From Capnocytophaga leadbetteri (lineage in GTDB: Bacteria; Bacteroidota; Bacteroidia; Flavobacteriales; Flavobacteriaceae): 64,000 bases of DNA. A program made the translations under genes and the position numbers. Location of the stretch: the NCBI RefSeq assembly GCF_003054025.1, contig NZ_QBKG01000003.1, positions 1 to 64,000 on the forward strand, given 5' to 3'. Positions 55,584 through 64,000 of this stretch are shown here, in pieces. Each line of letters opens with the position of its first letter. The first letter of the stretch is position 1. The notes beneath the pieces are model-generated. The model saw nothing but the letters and a program-made list of their open reading frames with translations, was not told the DNA's origin and ran no database searches.

Positions 55584-55593
55584 AAATCTTAAA

Positions 55594-56175
55594 TTACAAA
55601 CTCTTTAGGGCTTGCTTTATAATATCTTCTACTGATAGCGCCTCTGAGGCTTGTACTATCTTATCGACCACCTTTTCAGCCTGTTTACGCACAAAGCCTA
55701 ATACTTCTAGGGCGGCAAGAGCTTCTTCTTTATGGGTACTCACTGCACTAATAGGGGCATCGGCAAAGTCTTGCAGTTTAAGCATCTTATCTTTCAGGTC
55801 GAGCACTACCCGCTGCGCAGTCTTAGCTCCTATACCTTTCACTGACTGAATAGTAGCTACCTCACCATTGACGATAGCATTGCGCACTTGTGCTGCTGTT
55901 AGGGAGGAGAGCATCGTCCGTGCTGTACCTGCTCCTACCCCCGAAACTGAAATAAGCAGTACAAACACTTCGCGCTCTGCTTTAGTCAGAAAGCCATAAA
56001 GCGTATGAGCGTCTTCTTTAATTTGCAAATAAGTATATAATTTAATAGCCTCACCCTCTGGCAAAGCAGCATAAGTATTGAGACTAATATTAACAAAGTA
56101 CCCTACTCCGTTGCAGTCTATCACTACATTAGTAGGGTTCTTCTCTACGAGTTTCCCTTGTAATTGTGTAATCAT
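55594..56175 (-). CDS. ruvA: Holliday junction ATP-dependent DNA helicase subunit RuvA
   Basis: The 193-residue protein has the N-terminal OB fold (MITQLQGKLVEKNPTNVVID), the two HhH motifs (VSGVGAGTARTML, VKGIGAKTAQRVVLDL) and the C-terminal RuvB-binding three-helix domain. It binds four-way junctions and loads RuvB. It follows pbpC on the same strand with 59 bp of simple repeat between. Confidence 0.95.
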   Translation of the reverse strand: MITQLQGKLVEKNPTNVVIDCNGVGYFVNISLNTYAALPEGEAIKLYTYLQIKEDAHTLYGFLTKAEREVFVLLISVSGVGAGTARTMLSSLTAAQVRNAIVNGEVATIQSVKGIGAKTAQRVVLDLKDKMLKLQDFADAPISAVSTHKEEALAALEVLGFVRKQAEKVVDKIVQASEALSVEDIIKQALKSL

Positions 56176-56204
56176 TTTTTAATTATTAATAATAATATTA
56201 CTTC

Positions 56205-56240
56205 ATTGGCAAATCGTCAAATCGACAAATCAACTCATTG
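56205..56240. repeat. GGCAAATC/GACAAATC simple repeat
   Basis: Short tract of the AAATCGACAAATC family in the pbpC-ruvA gap; it overlaps the last codons of pbpC. Confidence 0.6.
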
Positions 56241-58598
56241 GCAAATCACCTTTATCGTCTTTTCATCGCCTTTTTCATTGATTATTTTAAGCAAATGCTC
56301 TCCTTTAGCAGCAAAGATATTCATCTCGTGGAAAGTATCGGTGGTACCCAAATAAACATCATCTATATACCAAAATAGCTTACCAGAGCGATTGGCTGCT
56401 TTAGCCACAAAAGGCTGTTGTTCCCCTCCAAAACTCTTAGTAGTATAGATAACACTCAAGTGCTTAGGATACACAAAATCTAACGCTTTTTGGGCTACCC
56501 CTTCAGTACAATCAGAGCGGAAAGGCGGCAATGATTGATAGTGTACGTGTTGCTGCTTATAGTACCATTCCATCACAGGGGGCAACACAAACCACGCCTT
56601 GGTATATATCTGGTCTACTGGCTGACAAGAAGCATTCACCTGATACTGTGCATCAGGAGTAAGATGCACTAACTTATGATAAGGGCACTGTCCTATCTCT
56701 TTAGGGGCAAGTGTGGTACGCAAGAGCTTCTGAGGGCATTCAGGTTTAGCTAAGTAGCCCGACTGCTCGCATATCGTCACCTCGCGCATATCGTCTAAAG
56801 GCTGTTGAAACCACGTAGTGTGCGGTAGGGCGTTAAAGATACTAAACATCACAGGAGCCGCATACGATACCCCCGTAAGGGTAGGTCTCCCCTCCCCTGT
56901 AGCATTGCCCACCCATACAGCTACCACATATTCGGGGGTAGCCCCTATAGCCCACGCATCTTTATTACCAAAGCTAGTACCTGTTTTCCAAGCTATTTTC
57001 CTAGCGGACTCATAATACCGCCACGCTACATCATCAATAGGGCGGTTTACTTCTTTCATAGCCGAAAACATACTATACAGAGCCCCTGCCCTAATAGTCG
57101 GAAGGGCTGTAGTAGCCTTGCCAAAATCAGGAGGACTTCCTGCCGTATAGCTAAGGGACTGAAACTCGGCAGTACGATACTGCTGAGTAGCAGCAAAAAC
57201 ATTTACTTCAGAAGCCAAATTAGTATAAGCTTGCGCCAAATCCCATAGGTTACTCTCAGCGCCGCCCAAGATGATAGACAGACCATAGTGGTCAGGGTGG
57301 CGCGAAATATTCTTCAGTCGCAACTTCTGTAGCACCTCATAAAAATGATAGGTAGTAAACTGTCGCAAAAGCCATACGAAAGGTACATTCAGCGATTTTG
57401 CTAACGCCATATCAGCCGGCACCGCTCCCTCAAAACTATTGCTAAAATTCTGTGGCGAATAACCTGCTATCTGCGTTGGTACATCTGGGATTAAGGTAGT
57501 GGGCAGCAGTTCGCCCTCGTGTAGCATAGCCGCATATAAAAAGGGTTTTAATACGCTGCCAGTACTGCGCGGTGCGTGAATGATATCCACATCTTTCTGA
57601 TGGTTCTCATCAGTGGGGGTATTACCCACATAAGCCAAAACCTTACGCGTTTTAACCTCTACCACCAGCGCTGCCATATTATAAATTTCCGATTGCGAAT
57701 AATGACTGTAATAACCCGCTACTATCTGACTGACTTTCTGTTGCAAATCGATAGGCAAAGAAGTAGTAATACGCTGTCCTTCAAGGGTCTTACTCGCATA
57801 CGCCAACAGATGAGGTGCCAACTGCGGAATAGGGTGTGGCTCTGTTGGCAAGGGCTCAGTAAGGGCTAAGTCATAGGTCTCTTTATCGATAATTTCAGCC
57901 GTATAAAGTTTGTGAAGTAGGGCATTGCGCTTAGCTAACAGTCGCTGTTGGTTCTTACCCGGGAAGATAAGACTGGGCGCGTTGGGCAATACTGCCAAGG
58001 TAGCGCTTTGCGCCCACGAAAGCTGATGAGGCGCCACCCCAAAATACCGCCAAGCTGCCATATCAAGTCCCACTACATTCCCTCCAAAAGGCGCGTGCGA
58101 GGCGTAAAGCCTAAGAATAGATTCTTTCGAATACCTGAACTCCAAACGGGTAGCCCAAATCATCTCTATCAGTTTTTCAGCATAAGTGCGCTGCTGGTGG
58201 TTGCGTGCTATACGCACTACCTGCTGGGTAAGGGTACTCCCCCCCCGCTGCACCCGTCCGCTCTTCACATTGCGCACCAAGGCTTTAACTATAGATACCG
58301 GATTTACCCCCCAATGGCGATAAAAATGAGCATCTTCAAACTGCAATACCGACATTTTAAACCGATAAGGCACGCTATCTACCTCCGGAAAACGCCATTG
58401 CCCATCAGTAGCTATCTTAGCCGACAGCAGTTTCCCCTCTGCACTCTCAAGCACAGTAGCATAAGGCTGCGGAAAGAGATGGCGCGGCAGACAAAAAGCA
58501 TAAGCGAGCAGCAATAGCAGAGCCACCCCCGATTTAATAGGGTGCTGACGTACTTTTCTCCGTATATAACTGATGATATGTAGCAAACGCTTCTTCAT
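56235..58598 (-). CDS. pbpC: Penicillin-binding protein 1C
   Basis: From ATG at 58598 the protein has 787 residues; a frame open to 58634 is rejected because the promoter lies there. An N-terminal membrane anchor (about 18-42) is followed by the GT51 glycosyltransferase domain (EDAHFYRHWGVNP, GGSTLTQQVVRI) and a transpeptidase domain with SVLK (SxxK) and KTGTS. A C-terminal BiPBP_C-type domain follows (CEQSGYLAKPECP). It polymerises and cross-links peptidoglycan. It shares a mirror-symmetric promoter region with the divergent DUF2797 gene. Confidence 0.95.
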   Translation of the reverse strand: MKKRLLHIISYIRRKVRQHPIKSGVALLLLLAYAFCLPRHLFPQPYATVLESAEGKLLSAKIATDGQWRFPEVDSVPYRFKMSVLQFEDAHFYRHWGVNPVSIVKALVRNVKSGRVQRGGSTLTQQVVRIARNHQQRTYAEKLIEMIWATRLEFRYSKESILRLYASHAPFGGNVVGLDMAAWRYFGVAPHQLSWAQSATLAVLPNAPSLIFPGKNQQRLLAKRNALLHKLYTAEIIDKETYDLALTEPLPTEPHPIPQLAPHLLAYASKTLEGQRITTSLPIDLQQKVSQIVAGYYSHYSQSEIYNMAALVVEVKTRKVLAYVGNTPTDENHQKDVDIIHAPRSTGSVLKPFLYAAMLHEGELLPTTLIPDVPTQIAGYSPQNFSNSFEGAVPADMALAKSLNVPFVWLLRQFTTYHFYEVLQKLRLKNISRHPDHYGLSIILGGAESNLWDLAQAYTNLASEVNVFAATQQYRTAEFQSLSYTAGSPPDFGKATTALPTIRAGALYSMFSAMKEVNRPIDDVAWRYYESARKIAWKTGTSFGNKDAWAIGATPEYVVAVWVGNATGEGRPTLTGVSYAAPVMFSIFNALPHTTWFQQPLDDMREVTICEQSGYLAKPECPQKLLRTTLAPKEIGQCPYHKLVHLTPDAQYQVNASCQPVDQIYTKAWFVLPPVMEWYYKQQHVHYQSLPPFRSDCTEGVAQKALDFVYPKHLSVIYTTKSFGGEQQPFVAKAANRSGKLFWYIDDVYLGTTDTFHEMNIFAAKGEHLLKIINEKGDEKTIKVICQ

Positions 58599-58603
58599 TG
58601 GTG

Positions 58604-58635
58604 CAAAGGTACGCATAATTAGCAAAAGTAACAAA
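58604..58635 (-). promoter_or_regulatory. Promoter of pbpC (minus half of a symmetric divergent promoter)
   Basis: Minus strand: TTTG (58632-58635), 20-bp spacer, TACCTTTG (58604-58611). Its -33 element abuts that of the plus-strand promoter. Confidence 0.85.
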
Positions 58636-58667
58636 TTTGTCAGTTAGCAAATTAGGGTGTATCTTTG
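58636..58667 (+). promoter_or_regulatory. Promoter of the DUF2797 gene (plus half of a symmetric divergent promoter)
   Basis: TTTG (58636-58639), 20-bp spacer, TATCTTTG (58660-58667). With the minus half the two -33 elements form the palindrome CAAATTTG. Confidence 0.85.
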
Positions 58668-58697
58668 CACCTAAATTCTTTCAAAAAACAAAAAAAT

Positions 58698-59501
58698 ATG
58701 TTTCAAGGTGTTTTACAGAAGATGCTAACCGAGTGGGCTGACCCTATACGGTATTATCTACCAATGGAGGGCGATTATGTACTGATGAACAATCTATTAG
58801 GCAAGTCCATCACTATAGACTTAAAGGGCTTTCAGTGTTTGAATTGTGGTCAGAACAAGCCTATTTTTAGGCAGGGCTATTGCAAAGAGTGCTTTTTTGA
58901 AGTCCCTCAAACTGCCGATTGGATAATGCACCCCGAACTGAGCAAAGCGCATCTAAACATCGAAGAACGCGATTTAACCTACGAGCAACAAGTACAGCTG
59001 CAGCCACACTACGTATATTTAGCTAATTCGAGCGAGGTAAAAGTGGGGGTAACTCGCAAAACGCAAGCCCCTACCCGCTGGATTGACCAAGGGGCGCACG
59101 AGGCTCTTGTACTTGCTGAAGTGCCTAACCGCTATTTAGCTGGGGTAGCCGAAGTAGCTCTCAAAGAGCATTTAGCCGACAAAACCAACTGGCGCAAGAT
59201 GCTCACTAACCAAATCACCCCTGTAGATTTATTAGCGGTCAAAGCCCAAGTACGTCCTTGGGTACCCGAAGAAGTGCAGCCCTACATCACCGAAGACATA
59301 GCGCCTTTGCAGATACACTTCCCTGTGCAACAATATCCTACCAAAGTGCAGTCGCTACAACTGCTCCGCACCCCTACCTATACCGGCACTCTGGTTGGTA
59401 TTAAAGGACAATACCTTATTTTTAAAGACGATACCGTATTCAATGTCCGCGCCAACGAAGGATTTGTAATTGATTTGTCAATCAACATATTGCTGGTATA
59501 A
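58698..59501 (+). CDS. DUF2797 family protein
   Basis: From ATG at 58698 the protein has 267 residues. A frame open to 58665 is rejected because it starts in the promoter. Four cysteines (CLNCGQ, GYCKECFF) form a zinc-ribbon-like knuckle at about 46-70. The later VYLANSSEVKVGVTRKTQAPTRWIDQGA block is typical of DUF2797 and resembles a GIY-YIG-like fold. The molecular role is unknown. Confidence 0.8.
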   Translation: MFQGVLQKMLTEWADPIRYYLPMEGDYVLMNNLLGKSITIDLKGFQCLNCGQNKPIFRQGYCKECFFEVPQTADWIMHPELSKAHLNIEERDLTYEQQVQLQPHYVYLANSSEVKVGVTRKTQAPTRWIDQGAHEALVLAEVPNRYLAGVAEVALKEHLADKTNWRKMLTNQITPVDLLAVKAQVRPWVPEEVQPYITEDIAPLQIHFPVQQYPTKVQSLQLLRTPTYTGTLVGIKGQYLIFKDDTVFNVRANEGFVIDLSINILLV

Positions 59502-59577
59502 TGCTCGTGTATGGGCTCCCCCTTTGAAGGAAGTCCGCGAGCTGGCGTAGCGGAGTATGTGAAGGGGGGATGTTTCC
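59502..59577. repeat. Dispersed mosaic repeat, full form
   Basis: GCTCGTGTATG, the CTCCCCCTTTGAAGGA arm, a hairpin at 59534-59554 (arms TCCGC and GCGGA, loop GAGCTGGCGTA, a variant), GTATGTG and GAAGGGGGGATGTT. It lies directly after the DUF2797 stop. Confidence 0.85.
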
Positions 59578-59579
59578 AC

Positions 59580-59672
59580 AAAAATCGGCAAATCGGCAAA
59601 TCGACAAATCGACAAATCAACAAATCGACAAATCAACAAATCGGCAAATCAACAAATCGCCAATCGACAAAT
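59580..59672. repeat. GGCAAATCGACAAATC simple repeat tract
   Basis: About eleven degenerate 8-9-bp units (GACAAATC, AACAAATC, GGCAAATC). An open frame across it (59511-59786) is not real. The tract ends at the yaaA stop. Confidence 0.85.
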
Positions 59673-60430
59673 CATCTCACAAACACAATCGTATTTCCTT
59701 CCGAAAATTTTTCTGAAAACACATACCCATCAGCGTTGAAGCCTTTAAGGTCTTCAGCCGAGCGAATATCGTTTTCAGCCAAATAGCGCACCATACGTCC
59801 GCGGGCTTTTTTAGCGTAAAAACTCACTATTTTCAGCGTATCGCCCTTGTAATCTTTAAATACAGGGGTTATTACGCTTGTTTTTAGCTTAGCAGTATCA
59901 ATCGCCTTAAAATATTCTTCACTGGCTAAGTTGATAAAAAGTTCCCCTTCTTCCAACTCATCGTTCAGAGCCTGCGTGATGCGTTCCTTCCAAAAAGCAT
60001 AAAGGTTCGCCGCCTTGCCTACGGATAGTTTAATGCCCATTTCTAACCGATAAGGAGCGATAAGGTCTAAAGGCTTAAGGATTCCGTAGAGCCCAGAGAG
60101 AATCCGCAAACTCTCTTGTAGCTTATCGAGCTGAGCCTCAGCCAGCGAATAAGCATCAAGTCCCTCATATACATCGCCATCATAGGCAAAGAGGGCTGGA
60201 CGCGCATTTTGCGGAGTTAAAGGCATCGTAAAGACTTGGTTGCGTTGCCAATTCAGTTCAGCAAGTTTGGGCGAAATGCTCATCAGCGCAGAGAGTTTCT
60301 GGGGTGATAAGGGTTGAAGAGCCCCGTGTACCTCAGCGATTTCTTTGGTAAAGATAGCCGACGAATAACGCTCTGTAGGGAGCGGAGAGGTCTCGTTGAT
60401 AGTTTTAGCCGGTGATATAACGATTTTCAT
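59672..60430 (-). CDS. yaaA: Peroxide stress protein YaaA
   Basis: From ATG at 60430 (MKIVISPAKTINETS, the standard start) the protein has 252 residues; a frame open to 60478 is rejected. Family motifs LISPxK at the start, FAYDGDVYEGLDAY and NLASEEYFK are visible. In E. coli the protein lowers free iron and limits oxidative damage. A -7 TATCTTTG sits at 60451-60458 with no clear -33. Confidence 0.93.
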   Translation of the reverse strand: MKIVISPAKTINETSPLPTERYSSAIFTKEIAEVHGALQPLSPQKLSALMSISPKLAELNWQRNQVFTMPLTPQNARPALFAYDGDVYEGLDAYSLAEAQLDKLQESLRILSGLYGILKPLDLIAPYRLEMGIKLSVGKAANLYAFWKERITQALNDELEEGELFINLASEEYFKAIDTAKLKTSVITPVFKDYKGDTLKIVSFYAKKARGRMVRYLAENDIRSAEDLKGFNADGYVFSEKFSEGNTIVFVR

Positions 60431-60495
60431 AGTGATAATAATTAAGGGGACAAAGATAGAAAAAATTTCTGTAGCCATCTACCCTATACAAACAA

Positions 60496-60565
60496 TATAG
60501 GAAGAATACAGGAAGAGCGAAGGAAAGTCGGCGAGCTGGCGCAGCCGAGTATGTGACGAAGGTTT
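60496..60565. repeat. Dispersed mosaic repeat, GCGAAGGA module plus hairpin
   Basis: GGAAGAGCGAAGGAAAG leads into the hairpin at 60528-60548 (arms TCGGC and GCCGA), then GTATGTGACGAAGG. It has the same order of modules as 10207-10313 and lacks the C-rich/G-rich arms. It fills part of the 377-bp gap before the aspartate kinase gene. Confidence 0.82.
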
Positions 60566-60612
60566 AGCAAAGTATAAACGTCTAATCATCGGCTAAAAAC
60601 CAGAAAAATATC

Positions 60613-60710
60613 CTACCTCCCCCCTATTCCTCCTAGCCCTCCAAGCCTTCCCAGCCCTCTCAAATCTCCCATTCCTCCCAGCCTTCCCAGCCTTCTCAAA
60701 CCTCCCATCT
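60613..60710. repeat. C-rich direct repeat
   Basis: Degenerate tandem copies of CCTCCCAGCCTTCCCAGCC joined by CTCTCAAATCTCCCATT. The complement strand has many GGG runs with short gaps. The same words occur in complement at 133-155. Confidence 0.75.
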
Positions 60711-60772
60711 TTTTTTATCAAAAAAAATACACTTCTATCGCTCTTATTATTAAATATTTTTTTAACTTTGCG

Positions 60773-60780
60773 GCATTAAA
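60773..60780 (+). promoter_or_regulatory. -7 element before the aspartate kinase gene
   Basis: TAACTTTG, 27 bp before the ATG; the expected -33 TTTG is absent at the 19-20-bp spacing. Confidence 0.5.
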
Positions 60781-60807
60781 ACTAAATTCTTGCAAATTAA
60801 AGAGAAT

Positions 60808-62058
60808 ATGCAAATATTTAAATTCGGAGGTGCCTCAGTAAAAGATGCTGCGGGCGTGCGCAATGTCGCTAAAATACTAGAAAAAGTAGGCTATGCCCAT
60901 TCTCTCATCGTCATTTCGGCTATGGGCAAAACTACTAATGCTTTAGAGGTCGTGGTTAATAACTACTTCAAAGCCCCTGCTCAGCTGCCCGAAAGCCTAC
61001 AGACTATTAAAGATTTTCACTACCAGATTATACGCGAACTCTTCAGCGACGAAAACCATCCTGTTTATTGGAAAGTCGACGGACTTTTCGCCGAACTCAG
61101 TTCGTTTTTAGAGCGCAATAAGTCGCCTAAGCACAGTTTTGTGTACGACCAAGTGATAGGCTTTGGCGAACTGCTCTCTACCACTATCATCAGCCAGTAT
61201 CTAAACGATAACGGCATCAAAAACAACTGGATAGATGTGCGCAACCTCATCAAAACGGATAGCAACTACCGCGATGCAGGCATCAATTGGGAAGAAACAC
61301 AAACCAATATCAGCAATAATATCAACAAGTCGTTGCTCAACATCACACAAGGCTTTTTGGGTAGCGATGCTAACTTCTTCACCACTACTCTTGGGCGCGA
61401 AGGCTCCGACTATACGGCGGCTATCTTTGCCTATTGCCTAAACGCTAAGAGCGTAACCATCTGGAAAGACGTCCCTGGGGTACTCAATGCCGACCCTCGT
61501 TATTTCCAGCATACTCAGTTGTTGCGCAAAATACCTTACCAAGAGGCGATAGAGTTAGCGTTTTACGGTGCATCAGTCATTCACCCCAAAACGCTACAGC
61601 CACTCCAGCAGAAAGAGATACCGCTATACGTGCGCTCATTTGTAAATCCTACCGAAGAAGGCAGTGCAGTGTGCAATGTAGCGAGTTTAGAACCTAAAGT
61701 ACCTTGTTTTATACTCAAAAAAGACCAGATACTGCTCTCTCTTTCCTCTCGCGATTTTTCGTTTATTATGGAAGAGGGTATCAGCTACATTTTCAAGAGT
61801 TTGCACAAAGCTCAAATGAAAGTAAGTGTGATACAAAATTCAGCTATCAGCTTTTCAGTATGTGTTGAAAACAAATTTGATACGCTACCTGAGCTTTTAG
61901 AGAAGTTAGAAGAGCGTTTCAAAGTATCGGTAACCGAAGGGGTAACGCTCTACACCATTAGGCACGCTACCGAAGCAGCTATTGCCGAAGTAGCAACAGG
62001 CAAAAACGTACTGCTAAAACAAGTATCATCAGATACCGTACAGATGATTATTAATTAG
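60808..62058 (+). CDS. Aspartate kinase
   Basis: From ATG at 60808 (MQIFKFGGASVKDAAGVRNV) the protein has 416 residues; a TTG-initiated extension to 60790 is unlikely. The kinase domain has the KFGGASV motif and TTLGREGSDYTAA, followed by ACT-like regulatory sequence (about 290-416). It makes aspartyl phosphate for lysine, threonine and methionine synthesis. It is monofunctional: no homoserine dehydrogenase domain follows. Confidence 0.93.
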   Translation: MQIFKFGGASVKDAAGVRNVAKILEKVGYAHSLIVISAMGKTTNALEVVVNNYFKAPAQLPESLQTIKDFHYQIIRELFSDENHPVYWKVDGLFAELSSFLERNKSPKHSFVYDQVIGFGELLSTTIISQYLNDNGIKNNWIDVRNLIKTDSNYRDAGINWEETQTNISNNINKSLLNITQGFLGSDANFFTTTLGREGSDYTAAIFAYCLNAKSVTIWKDVPGVLNADPRYFQHTQLLRKIPYQEAIELAFYGASVIHPKTLQPLQQKEIPLYVRSFVNPTEEGSAVCNVASLEPKVPCFILKKDQILLSLSSRDFSFIMEEGISYIFKSLHKAQMKVSVIQNSAISFSVCVENKFDTLPELLEKLEERFKVSVTEGVTLYTIRHATEAAIAEVATGKNVLLKQVSSDTVQMIIN

Positions 62059-62170
62059 TCAATTTGCCAATTAGCTAATTTGTCAATGAATAGTAACGCA
62101 AATCATCAAATTGGCAAATCGGCAAATCGGCAAATCGACAAATCGACAAATCAGCAAATCGACAAATCAA
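62058..62170. repeat. GACAAATC/GGCAAATC simple repeat tract
   Basis: Tandem degenerate units between the aspartate kinase and ROK genes. The open frame running into the ROK gene through it (from 62111) would encode an artificial NRQIGKSTNRQI-type peptide. Confidence 0.85.
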
Positions 62171-62176
62171 AAAAAT

Positions 62177-63391
62177 ATGGCTCTTAAATTTTTAGAAGAA
62201 GTAAGAATGGGCATCCGCAGTGCCTCTCTTAAGAAAGACATTATCTGTTATTACATCAATAACGGTGATAATACCCTTGCCGACCTTGGTAAGGAACTCA
62301 ACCTCAGCGTACCTACGGTTACCAAGCTGGTAGGTGAACTGATTGACGACGGTATCGTAATGGACTTCGGGAAGCTCGAAACCCCAGGAGGTCGCCGCCC
62401 TAATGTATACGGACTTAATGAGAGTTCGGGCTACTTCATTGGGGTAGATATCACCCATTCTCACGTAAATATAGGGCTTATCAACTTCAAAGGCGAACTG
62501 ATTGACGAAAAAATCCGTATCCCTTTTGCTGAAGAGTTACCCCAAGAGCGCTTTGAGCTGTTATGCCAAATCATCAACGACTTCATAGCGCAAACAGTGG
62601 TTCCTAAAGAGCATATCCTCAGCATCGGCATCAATATTTCAGGGCGCGTCAATACCCAATCCGGACATAGTTACAGCGGTTTTTACTTCGATGAACGTCC
62701 GCTAACCGAAATGTTCGAAGAGCGTTTGGGCATAGGGGTAACCATCGATAACGACTCCCGCGCAATGGCTTACGGCGAATATATAAAAGGCAGGGTAAAA
62801 GGCGAAAAAGATATTCTATTCTTGAATGTAAGTTGGGGCTTAGGCTTAGGTATCATCATCGATGGTCAGTTGTATTACGGCAAGTCAGGCTTCTCTGGCG
62901 AGTTCGGGCATATAGCGGTTTTCGATAACGAAATACTCTGCCATTGTGGCAAAAAAGGCTGTTTAGAGACTGAAGCCTCTGGCTCGTCATTACACCGCAA
63001 ATTTATAGACAAACTCCAACACGGTCACTCGTCTCTACTCACCCAGCAAAAGAACTACGACCCCAAAGCACCCGTCTCTTTAGAAGACATCATAAAAGTA
63101 GCCCTACAAGAAGATATGCTCGCCATAGAGCTTATTGAAGAAGTGGGCAATGCTTTGGGCAAACACACCGCTAGCCTTATCAACCTTTTCAACCCCGAAT
63201 TGGTGATTATAGGGGGCACGCTTGCCACTGCGGGCGACTACCTACTACTACCGCTGCGCAGTGCCATCAAAAAGTATTCACTAAACTTAGTAAATAAAGA
63301 TTCGCAGATAAAAGTATCAAAATTAGGCGAAAAAGCAGGACTTTTAGGCGCTAGCCTTTTAGCCCGTAGCAAATTTATAGGACTGATATAA
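62177..63391 (+). CDS. ROK family protein (sugar kinase or transcription regulator)
   Basis: From ATG at 62177 (MALKFLEEVRMGIRSASL) the protein has 404 residues; the preceding 22 codons are translated simple repeat and are excluded. An N-terminal winged helix (about 20-80: LGKELNLSVPTVTKLVGELI) precedes the ROK ATPase fold, which has the zinc motif CHCGKKGCLE (ROK consensus). ROK proteins with an HTH are usually sugar-responsive repressors, such as NagC and XylR. It overlaps the next start by one base. Confidence 0.9.
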   Translation: MALKFLEEVRMGIRSASLKKDIICYYINNGDNTLADLGKELNLSVPTVTKLVGELIDDGIVMDFGKLETPGGRRPNVYGLNESSGYFIGVDITHSHVNIGLINFKGELIDEKIRIPFAEELPQERFELLCQIINDFIAQTVVPKEHILSIGINISGRVNTQSGHSYSGFYFDERPLTEMFEERLGIGVTIDNDSRAMAYGEYIKGRVKGEKDILFLNVSWGLGLGIIIDGQLYYGKSGFSGEFGHIAVFDNEILCHCGKKGCLETEASGSSLHRKFIDKLQHGHSSLLTQQKNYDPKAPVSLEDIIKVALQEDMLAIELIEEVGNALGKHTASLINLFNPELVIIGGTLATAGDYLLLPLRSAIKKYSLNLVNKDSQIKVSKLGEKAGLLGASLLARSKFIGLI

Positions 63392-64000
63392 TGGATAAAC
63401 GACTCGAAGCCTTCCAAAGGCTACTAAACATAATGGACGACCTGCGGGCGCAATGTCCGTGGGACAAGAAACAAACGATGCAGAGCCTGCGTCACCTCAC
63501 TATCGAAGAGACTTACGAATTAGGCGATGCCATACTCGATAACGACCTGCAAGAGGTAAAAAAAGAGCTCGGCGACCTATTGCTACACATTGTTTTCTAT
63601 GCCAAAATAGGCAGCGAAACAGGCGATTTCGATATTGCTGATGTAGCCAATGGGGTCTGCGACAAACTCATCATACGTCACCCTCACATCTACGGCGATG
63701 TCAAGGTCGATAACGAAGAAGATGTAAAGCGCAATTGGGAAAAGATAAAGCTAAAAGAGGGTAATAAAAGTGTATTGGGTGGGGTACCCAAAAGCCTGCC
63801 AGCCCTTGTAAAAGCCAGCCGCATACAAGATAAAGCGGCAGGAGTAGGCTTCGATTGGGACAATATAGACGATGTGTTTGCCAAAGTAAAAGAAGAAATA
63901 GAAGAGCTTCACGCTGAAGTAAAAGCACAAAAGCACACCGCCATTGAAGCTGAATTTGGCGATGTGCTTTTCAGTTTAATAAACTATGCGCGTTTTCTAA
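63391..64000 (+). CDS. mazG: Nucleoside triphosphate pyrophosphohydrolase MazG (3' end outside window)
   Basis: ATG at 63391 overlaps the ROK stop by one base (TAATG). The 203 visible codons cover the first MazG domain, with CPWDKKQTMQSLRHLTIEET (EExxE) and the ELGDLLLHIVFYAKI metal-binding helix. The start of the second domain (EIEELHAEVKA, AEFGDVLFSLINYAR) follows. It hydrolyses abnormal or excess NTPs. No stop occurs before the window end. Confidence 0.94.
   Translation, partial: MDKRLEAFQRLLNIMDDLRAQCPWDKKQTMQSLRHLTIEETYELGDAILDNDLQEVKKELGDLLLHIVFYAKIGSETGDFDIADVANGVCDKLIIRHPHIYGDVKVDNEEDVKRNWEKIKLKEGNKSVLGGVPKSLPALVKASRIQDKAAGVGFDWDNIDDVFAKVKEEIEELHAEVKAQKHTAIEAEFGDVLFSLINYARFL

Noticed and set aside
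59580-59672. CRISPR-like array of GACAAATC units
   Set aside because: Units are 8-9 bp and directly tandem, without unique spacers; this is a simple repeat.
62111-62176. 22-residue N-terminal extension of the ROK protein
   Set aside because: It encodes NRQIGKSTNRQ-like sequence from the simple repeat; the conserved protein starts at 62177.

Overview
The window looks like a chromosomal segment of a low-GC Bacteroidota of the class Flavobacteriia, most likely Capnocytophaga or a close relative. The evidence is three proteins ending in a type B type-IX-secretion (T9SS) sorting domain, many SPII lipoproteins, SusA-like and GH92 glycan hydrolases, and at least sixteen promoters of the Bacteroidota form TTTG-N19/20-TAnnTTTG. 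The genus is inferred. No rRNA, tRNA or CRISPR array is visible.

Layout. 1-131 is the end of an IS3-family element cut by the window edge. 365-5532 holds a metallo-beta-lactamase-fold hydrolase, an M23 peptidase and RidA in a tight run, then a GH92 alpha-mannosidase lipoprotein. 5592-10117 is a VIT/VWA/TPR surface protein converging on an outer-membrane DUF5723-like protein across a perfect palindromic terminator. 10561-16459 is a complete RND efflux operon (adaptor, outer-membrane factor, pump) preceded by an operator-like direct repeat. pyrB and a BASS-type transporter converge at 17.5 kb. 18500-30593 is a minus-strand block with three paralogous T9SS-secreted metzincin proteases, a GH13 amylase and a lipoprotein. 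31163-36257 carries carA, a DinB-like protein, eno, a carboxypeptidase-regulatory-like protein, rpmH (52 codons) and an MBL hydrolase. 36328-45306 has lipocalin-like lipoproteins, an OmpA-like lipoprotein, a C1 peptidase, tsaD, an acyltransferase and metE. 45450-48492 is ggt and sucC.

48.5-51.4 kb is an accessory patch: small unknown lipoproteins, gene fragments and a decayed IS1595-family element. It is followed by housekeeping genes: lptE-like, a gene that appears to start with TTG, secG, groES-groEL, ruvA, pbpC, a DUF2797 gene, yaaA, aspartate kinase, a ROK protein and mazG (cut by the end of the window).

The most notable non-genic content is a mosaic dispersed repeat. Its central hairpin occurs six times and keeps pairing through three different Watson-Crick pairs at one position, and it is flanked by C-rich/G-rich arms or by a GCGAAGGA-rich module. 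Also notable are a recurring promoter cassette whose spacer is conserved and resembles the simple repeats littering the intergenic gaps, a large structured intergenic element at 42404-42552 with competing hairpins, a mirror-symmetric divergent promoter at 58.6 kb, and a 15-bp in-frame minisatellite in the protease genes.
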